Source of the DNA: Panicum virgatum
Taxonomy: Eukaryota; Streptophyta; Magnoliopsida; Poales; Poaceae
Direction: 5' to 3'
Length of the DNA stretch: 64,000 nucleotides
Assembly: GCF_016808335.1 (NCBI RefSeq)
Contig: NC_053138.1
Coordinates: 56,016,951-56,080,950 of the forward strand
In this document: positions 58,845 through 64,000 of the stretch, one piece after another
Position numbering within the stretch: the stretch's first letter is position 1
Layout of the letters: the number at the start of each line of letters is the position of its first letter
Notes under the pieces: model-generated
The model's input: the letters and a program-made list of their open reading frames with translations, nothing else
Database searches by the model: none
What the model was told of the DNA's origin: nothing
Translations under genes and position numbers: made by a program

Positions 58845-58849
58845 CAGTG

Positions 58850-60296
58850 TGAAAGTGATCGGGTGCTCTAACCTAAGAGGGGGAGGGGGTGAATTAGTCA
58901 CTAATAAAAACTTAGACCTATGGCTCCAACTAGTTTGCACAAAACTTAAACTAAAACAAGCTATCTAGATGTGCAACTAGGTTGTTCTAGTGTGAAACCC
59001 CTATTCCAAAAGAGTTATGCACCATATAGCCTTTCCTAACAAGAAACTACTCTATGAAAGTAAAGACACAAAGGTTGCAAGTAATAAATGCGGAAGCTTA
59101 AAGAGCGGGATAGGAGATAGCAAACTCTTGACGCGGGTGTTTATCCCGTGGTTCGGTTAGCCACAAAGGCACACCTACATCCACGTTGTTGTAGCACTCA
59201 CTAAGAGTATTGCTACTCGGCCACCAAGTCTCTTCCGTGAACACAATCACGGTCACCTTGGCCCCGGATTAAACTAAGGAGCTTCTCCACAAAGGATGGG
59301 GTCTCCACGTCCCCCGCACAAAGTGTCGTCGCCGCTCCACACCAAGTCGGAGGGTCGATGACGTTGCCGGTGAGCTTCACGCTCCAAGGTGCCGGCGCAC
59401 CAAGCTCTTGTTTTGGTTCACTAGAGAACCACAGCACAAAGGCTCAAGGCCTTGCAATCACACTCACTAAGAGCTAATCTAGCACTCACACTTTACAAAA
59501 CTAGTGCTATAAGCTAAGGATATGATCTATGAGCTCTTGTATGGCTTGGAGATGTTCTTGGATGTGTATGAGGTGTCTTGGGACTCCAGCAATCTTCAAA
59601 TGGCCGGGGTGAGGCATATATATAGGCCACCAAGTCTTGTAGCCATTGCTCCAACGGTCAGCTGAAAATCTACGTATCACCGGAAGAACCGATGCCTCTG
59701 GCAGAGGTAGCGTCGGTTCATTTGGTCACACATAATACGAAGTAGCCATTGAACTTCTGACAGCTGACACAGTGGCCACCGGTTGAACCAATATTTTGTA
59801 CTGATGCATCACCGGTTCATCCGGTGCTGAAGAATCTTCTCCTGTGCTCTTGACATCGTCTCTGGAACATAGGACGCCCAATGCACCGATGCCCCTTTTT
59901 GACCCATCGGTTCATCCGGTGCCCATAAGCTGACTTGGCTTTGATTCCCTTCTGCACCAGAAATCCATAGCGTCGGTTCTTCCGACTACCATCGGATGCA
60001 CCGATGCCCTTGGCGTCGGTTCTTCCGGTGCTACTGACTGAAGAGCTTTCAGGGCGCTGCCCTGAGACCCGCGAGGGGCGGCTCCCCCTCGACCCCGTCC
60101 GCTAATCGGGTAGTGGAACCCCCGTAGGGGCGGCCCTTCGGGCCTTGCTACACCTATTTTTTCTTTCTCTTTGTCATCACTTGAACCTAAAAGCCTGAGA
60201 ATGGTCATCTTAACAATCATATTAGTCCAAATATTATGTTGTCATTCGATCACCAAAATCACTTGAAATGGCATAAATGGTGCCATGTTCCTTACA
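58850..60296 (+). mobile_element. Solo LTR (1,447 bp) with 5-bp TSD
   Basis: Begins TGAAAGTGATCGGGTGCTC and ends GTTCCTTACA, giving TG...CA termini, between direct CAGTG copies (58,845-58,849 and 60,297-60,301). The left arm shows the single uninterrupted CAGTG. There is no internal retroelement coding or second LTR, so this is most simply a solo LTR left by LTR-LTR recombination. Between 59,680 and 60,030 it has repeated dyads such as CACCGGTTCATCCGGTG, and near 60,050-60,140 a GC-rich foldback. These resemble LTRs of grass Copia elements of the Sirevirus type; that family name is an inference. Strand is inferred from the resemblance. Confidence 0.88.
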
Positions 60297-60301
60297 CAGT
60301 G

Positions 60302-60529
60302 TCGCAATCGAGAGCGCGTGAAATTGATCAGCACGTGACAAGTCGGCAAAGCTGCTGCCTACGACGCGAGACACATATGTCTGCGCCGAGGCCGGTGACT
60401 CTGGCACGTTGCTTAGTACTCCGGCCGAGGATACAATAAGTGCACGTAGTTTAAGATTCAAACTTTGAAACTTTAACCTATAACTAATCTTGTAGAATAA
60501 GGTTTTTATCTTATAACAATCATATCATT
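60302..60529. repeat. Right arm of the inverted duplication, segment 3 (outer end)
   Basis: Reverse complement of 8,963-9,190. Homology stops at 60,529, inside the Stowaway-like MITE whose inner 111 bp occupy 60,419-60,529. Just beyond, ATTAGAAATTATGCAGTAT occurs twice about 51 bp apart (near 60,533 and 60,584). Confidence 0.9.
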
Positions 60530-60880
60530 AGAAATTAGAAATTATGCAGTATGACGACGACTGCGAAAAAACCATCAAGATGATTAGAAATTATGCAGTA
60601 TCGAGCGTTACAATATAAAAATGAATTCGTGTACCCATCTAGCCGTGTATTCGTCGAGGCTAAGGTTGCCTTGATGATGTGGTGCACCTGGCATCATCAA
60701 ACGCCGCTCCCGACAAGCGTTGTGCATCTCCTCCCACTCGGGATCGAACTACTTGTCAACCATAACCGTCCATAACCGGAGATTTTGGGCACACCACCAC
60801 GGAGGCACCTACACGTCATCAAGTATATGACATATATATATATATATAAGAAGATCAAATTAAGCATACTTAATCTCAGA
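60530..60880. other. Unassigned DNA beyond the right arm
   Basis: No gene seen. It includes the short direct repeat next to the breakpoint and a TATATATATATA run at about 60,833-60,849. It may be the 3' part of the minus-strand CACTA remnant that follows. Confidence 0.4.
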
Positions 60881-62760
60881 ATTAATATTCTATATTTACC
60901 TCCAGGTATTGTTCTTGGGCCAGCCTAATGTTTCTTGCATCAGTTTTGCTGACCTTTGTTTGAAGGTAGGTACTATTGTATGTAATGACGGCCTGGACGC
61001 GCGCCTCGTAATGCATGCCCTTCATGAGTTTATGATAGTCATTGTGAGCCACACTAGCCGCCTTGGCCTCTATCCCTCCTGGCATCTGAAGAAATCCAGC
61101 ATATAGACGCGATGAATCCTGTAATTATTTCAAGAATGTCCAATGAATGCGATGTATTGAGCAATGTAGTGCAAGGAAGGCTTACCCACAGTTCGGCCAC
61201 CACCCGCTCCGCCTTGTTTTTGAATACCCTACCATCCCGATCTAGTAAATCAGAGAAGGTGACGTAGTGGTCCCATGTGTAGGCCGGCTCCTCCCCTCCG
61301 CCAAACTGAACCAAGCCATTGAAGTGTAGCCTGCACAAAAGACCCAAGATGCCATTGACATGGTGTTTGTGATCACCTTGAGCGATCCTCACCCAACCCC
61401 TCCACAAGTGATTAAGAAGAATTATTAGTTTCTATTGTGATTTTTGACATATCAAATGAAAAAGTAGTCATAACATCTAAACTTACTTACCTAGACTCAT
61501 TGGGCCGAATCAACAGGCATCTCTCAAGAGGTATCGGTCACCTCGAGAGGGTCAACGGACCTCGCAACCAGACACTTGACGAAGTAATGTCAGCAGAACC
61601 CCTCCCTCCTCCTCCGTCTCCTACTCCACTTCTACCTCCTCATCACCAGAGTCTGCGCGGAAGGTACCTCCTCCTCAGACGAAGACAACGACGAAGCTAC
61701 ATGCAACGGTGATCTTGCTCTACCCTTCCCTCGACCCTTGCCTCCACCTGTCCCTTGACCCCTGCCTCCATGTTTCCCTCGACCCCTCCCGGACTCCTCA
61801 GCTGCATCGAACCCTCTTTGGTAAAGCGCTAATACCAACCTCAAACCGCCCACCATCTTTGTTCAATCACCTGCAATTAAAAAAGAGTAAACCAATCAGC
61901 ACAGATAAACAAGACGTACTTTGAAAGAGATGCAAAATAAACAAAATATAATTAGAGAATAATAAAGTTTTACAAATAGTAAATTAAGTAGTACAGAGCA
62001 TGCATGTATTAGAAATAATCATCATGATCGGGATTAGCTGGATCATAAGTCTCATTATCACTATCACGCATGTCGAACAAATCATGCCCGTGCCCCGAAG
62101 GAGGAATGTTGTCATCAGTGTCATTGCCTAAATGTAATCGCTCAAGTAACTCTAAGTCCTTTACATTATTAACCTCATCTCCAGCATTCTCGTCTACAAC
62201 CCTTTCATTGTCTACTTCCATTCCGATCGCTTCGGTTAAGTCTATCTCAAAACTCCCTTCTAGCCCATCTTCTAGACATAACTCTCCATCATATGTGTTT
62301 GGGTTTATATTGTAATCTTCATTGTTTGGGATAGGTAGTTTACCGTGTGGCGATACCTTTTACACAACATCCTAACCCTTGAGACAGATGTCGGTTTGGC
62401 ACCGGTATGAGAGATAATAAACTTGTGTGGCCTGTTGAGCCATAATATAGACATCGTCTCCTGGTAAGACGGATGATTGTCAAATTTCGACTAGACCAAG
62501 ATTAGGGGTCCGTCTCACTACTTGAGGATCAAACTAATGGCATTTGAATATGATAGGATTCAGTGGTTTGCAACCATAAAACATGAGTTCATCCATCCTC
62601 TAACATATCAGCGAGTAATATAAAAATCAATTGCATCTACACGATGTTTATACTATCTAAAATAGGTGAAGATAGGTCCTAATCCCACCCGAGGATGCGT
62701 AGATGAGGTTAGTTTCCATGCTCTACTCCTATCCGAGATAGAATTTCGGCGGCACCTCCC
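60880..62760 (-). pseudogene. Decayed CACTA transposon genes (minus strand)
   Basis: Reading the minus strand from high to low coordinates gives first the end of a TNP2-type protein (about 62,340-62,500, GDDVYIMAQQATQVYYL), with stops and frame changes. An acidic first exon of the second gene follows (62,009-62,221), then a Gly/Arg-rich piece (61,632-61,856). Last come parts of the plant transposase domain (61,054-61,407, including NGILGLLCRLHFNGLVQFGG, and 60,882-61,085, including ARNIRLAQEQYLEV). This is the usual gene order of a grass CACTA element, but every part is broken. No ends were found. It differs in sequence from the element at 41,668-52,313. Confidence 0.65.
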
Positions 62761-62824
62761 TGCTGTTCTCCAAATACACGTCCTGGTAGTGAGATTGTGT
62801 ATTCGAATTTCTGAATATACGTCT

Positions 62825-64000
62825 GTAAGCATCTAGGGCCTCTAGGTATGTTTCGGTGATTAATGACAACCATTATTGTGACTAATGAGTTTGTGCAGCT
62901 TAATGAAACATTATCGCTCATTTGGTCATATGTCAAAGAGGCCCCTCAATTTCATTATTCAAAAAGGCGATCTCGGTATTCAACTCAAATATGTAACAAG
63001 ACTAAGGATCTTTCTAGTCCTAAGTGTCGTAAGATTGAGAAGGACACTTAGATTAGTATATGTTTTATAGTTTTGTAGAGGTCGCACTATTAAGAGGGGT
63101 TAAGGCCAAGTAACTTGAGCATGGACATGGTCAATTAAAAATGGATGCACACTATGGTCACTCAGGTTATTAGAATTTCAAATAAGTGGTTTTCAACTTA
63201 TATCTCAAGAATATTTGGATTTCATTCAAGACTCAAATCAGAAAAGGCAAAATCAGAAAAAGTCTATACACCGGTTTAACCGACGACTACATTTTTCTAT
63301 ACGTCGGTTAAACGCAGTAAACAGAGTCTGGACAATTACATACACCGGTTAAACCGACGATGTTTGAAATTAACATCGGTGCAGTTGTCCAGAACGTTGG
63401 TTTTCCAGGGTGTTTCAAGGTTATATACACCGGTTAAACTGATGATATTTGAAATCAACGTCGGTGCATTGGTGGGATTTCAGAAGTTACACTCACCGGT
63501 TAAACCGACGATGGATTTGAGTTAACGTCGGTGCAGTTGTCCAGAGAGTTGGTTTTTCAGTTGATCAGTGGACAACTACACTCACCGGTTAAACCGATGA
63601 TACGTCGGTTAATCTGCCCGAGTTGTAACGGCTAGTTTTCCAAATGGGCAGTTTACATTCATCGGTTAAACCGACGATGACTTTTGGAGGACCGTCGGAT
63701 TAACCGGCGTGAAGTACTTTTCTGGCAGCTTTTCTCCCACGGCTCTATTCTTGTGAGTTGCCTATATATACACCTCCAATGAGTCATTTTGAGTTCTCTT
63801 GACACCAGGCAACATTCATACACTCATACTATTGTTGAGAGCCACCTTGAGCTTCATCTTCCACACATTTGTTTATTCAATCATTCAAGAAGCAAGACTA
63901 AGGACTTGAGTAGAGAGAAGTTTGTGTGCATCTGTTCTTGGTGATCGGTTCTTGCTCAAGTGAAGGCCTTAGCTTGTTACTCTTGGTGATTGGCAGCACC
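62825..64000 (+). mobile_element. LTR-like sequence running off the window
   Basis: A plausible LTR start (TGTAAGCATCTAGGGCC) leads into text typical of grass Copia LTRs (CGGTGATTAATGACAACC). From 63,270 to 63,710 it holds about six units of CACCGGTTAAACCGACGATG with interspersed ACGTCGGT halves, a CpG-rich dyad array. A TATATATACACC TATA-like site is at about 63,762-63,773, followed by a transcribed-leader-like stretch. The end lies outside the window. Confidence 0.55.

Larger units (their letters stand above)
52317..58849. repeat. Right arm of the inverted duplication, segment 2
   Basis: Reverse complement of 9,191-15,714. It contains the upstream MITE, complete gene A and its 3' flank. 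The paired-coordinate sum is about 68,026-68,040, with only a few small indels such as a 3-bp Asp codon and homopolymer changes. It ends at the solo-LTR target copy CAGTG (58,845-58,849). Confidence 0.97.

Noticed and set aside
8963..60529. The mirrored arms as an assembly or cloning artefact
   Set aside because: The arms differ by a 10.6-kb CACTA, a solo LTR, a 396-bp segment, several amino-acid changes and homopolymer lengths, each with clean junctions. An artefactual copy would be identical.

Overview
The window looks like nuclear DNA of a grass (Poaceae, probably panicoid). Its genes are split by many short GT-AG introns. Most of the sequence is transposable elements typical of grasses: CACTA, MULE, Stowaway and other MITEs, Gypsy-like and Copia-like LTR elements. 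There are no bacterial operons, RNA operons or CRISPR arrays. The species cannot be named from the sequence alone.

Layout. (1) 1-8.45 kb is decayed Ty3/Gypsy-type sequence: a broken gag, an LTR followed by a tRNA-Asp-type primer site, and a minus-strand 'gypsy-type transposon' ORF with its leader/LTR. (2) 8,963-23,061 is the left arm of a very large inverted duplication. It carries, on the minus strand, a complete CALMODULIN-BINDING PROTEIN 60 gene (gene A, 10,676-14,790) and the last ten coding exons of a second CBP60 gene (gene B, 20,064-22,957). (3) 23,062-33,900 is the spacer: two MULE-like foldback elements, a 920-bp mini-CACTA, AT-rich intergenic DNA, and near its right end the promoter and first four coding exons of the intact gene B. 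(4) 33,901-60,529 is the right arm, in reverse orientation. It holds the rest of intact gene B (32,359-36,898) and a second complete gene A (53,241-57,360). It is interrupted by a 10,646-bp CACTA element, a 1,447-bp solo LTR and a 396-bp presence/absence segment. (5) 60.5-64 kb is a minus-strand CACTA remnant followed by the start of another LTR.

The main observation is the near-identical inverted duplication of a two-gene CBP60 cluster. The left arm preserves the empty sites of the CACTA (TSD TAG) and the solo LTR (TSD CAGTG), so both insertions are younger than the duplication. Neither arm is complete. The left lacks the 5' third of gene B, and the right ends inside a Stowaway MITE that is whole on the left. 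CBP60 proteins are plant-specific calmodulin-binding and transcription-factor-like proteins; some members (CBP60g, SARD1) control salicylic-acid immunity genes. The locus therefore has two full copies of gene A with different upstream DNA, one full gene B, and one promoterless gene B fragment arranged head-to-head with it.

The CACTA element carries a TNP2-type transposase gene disabled by a frameshift and an internal deletion, and a second gene joining a plant-transposase domain to an Ulp1-like cysteine protease, interrupted by a stop codon. It also has an unexpected internal cluster of its own subterminal repeats.
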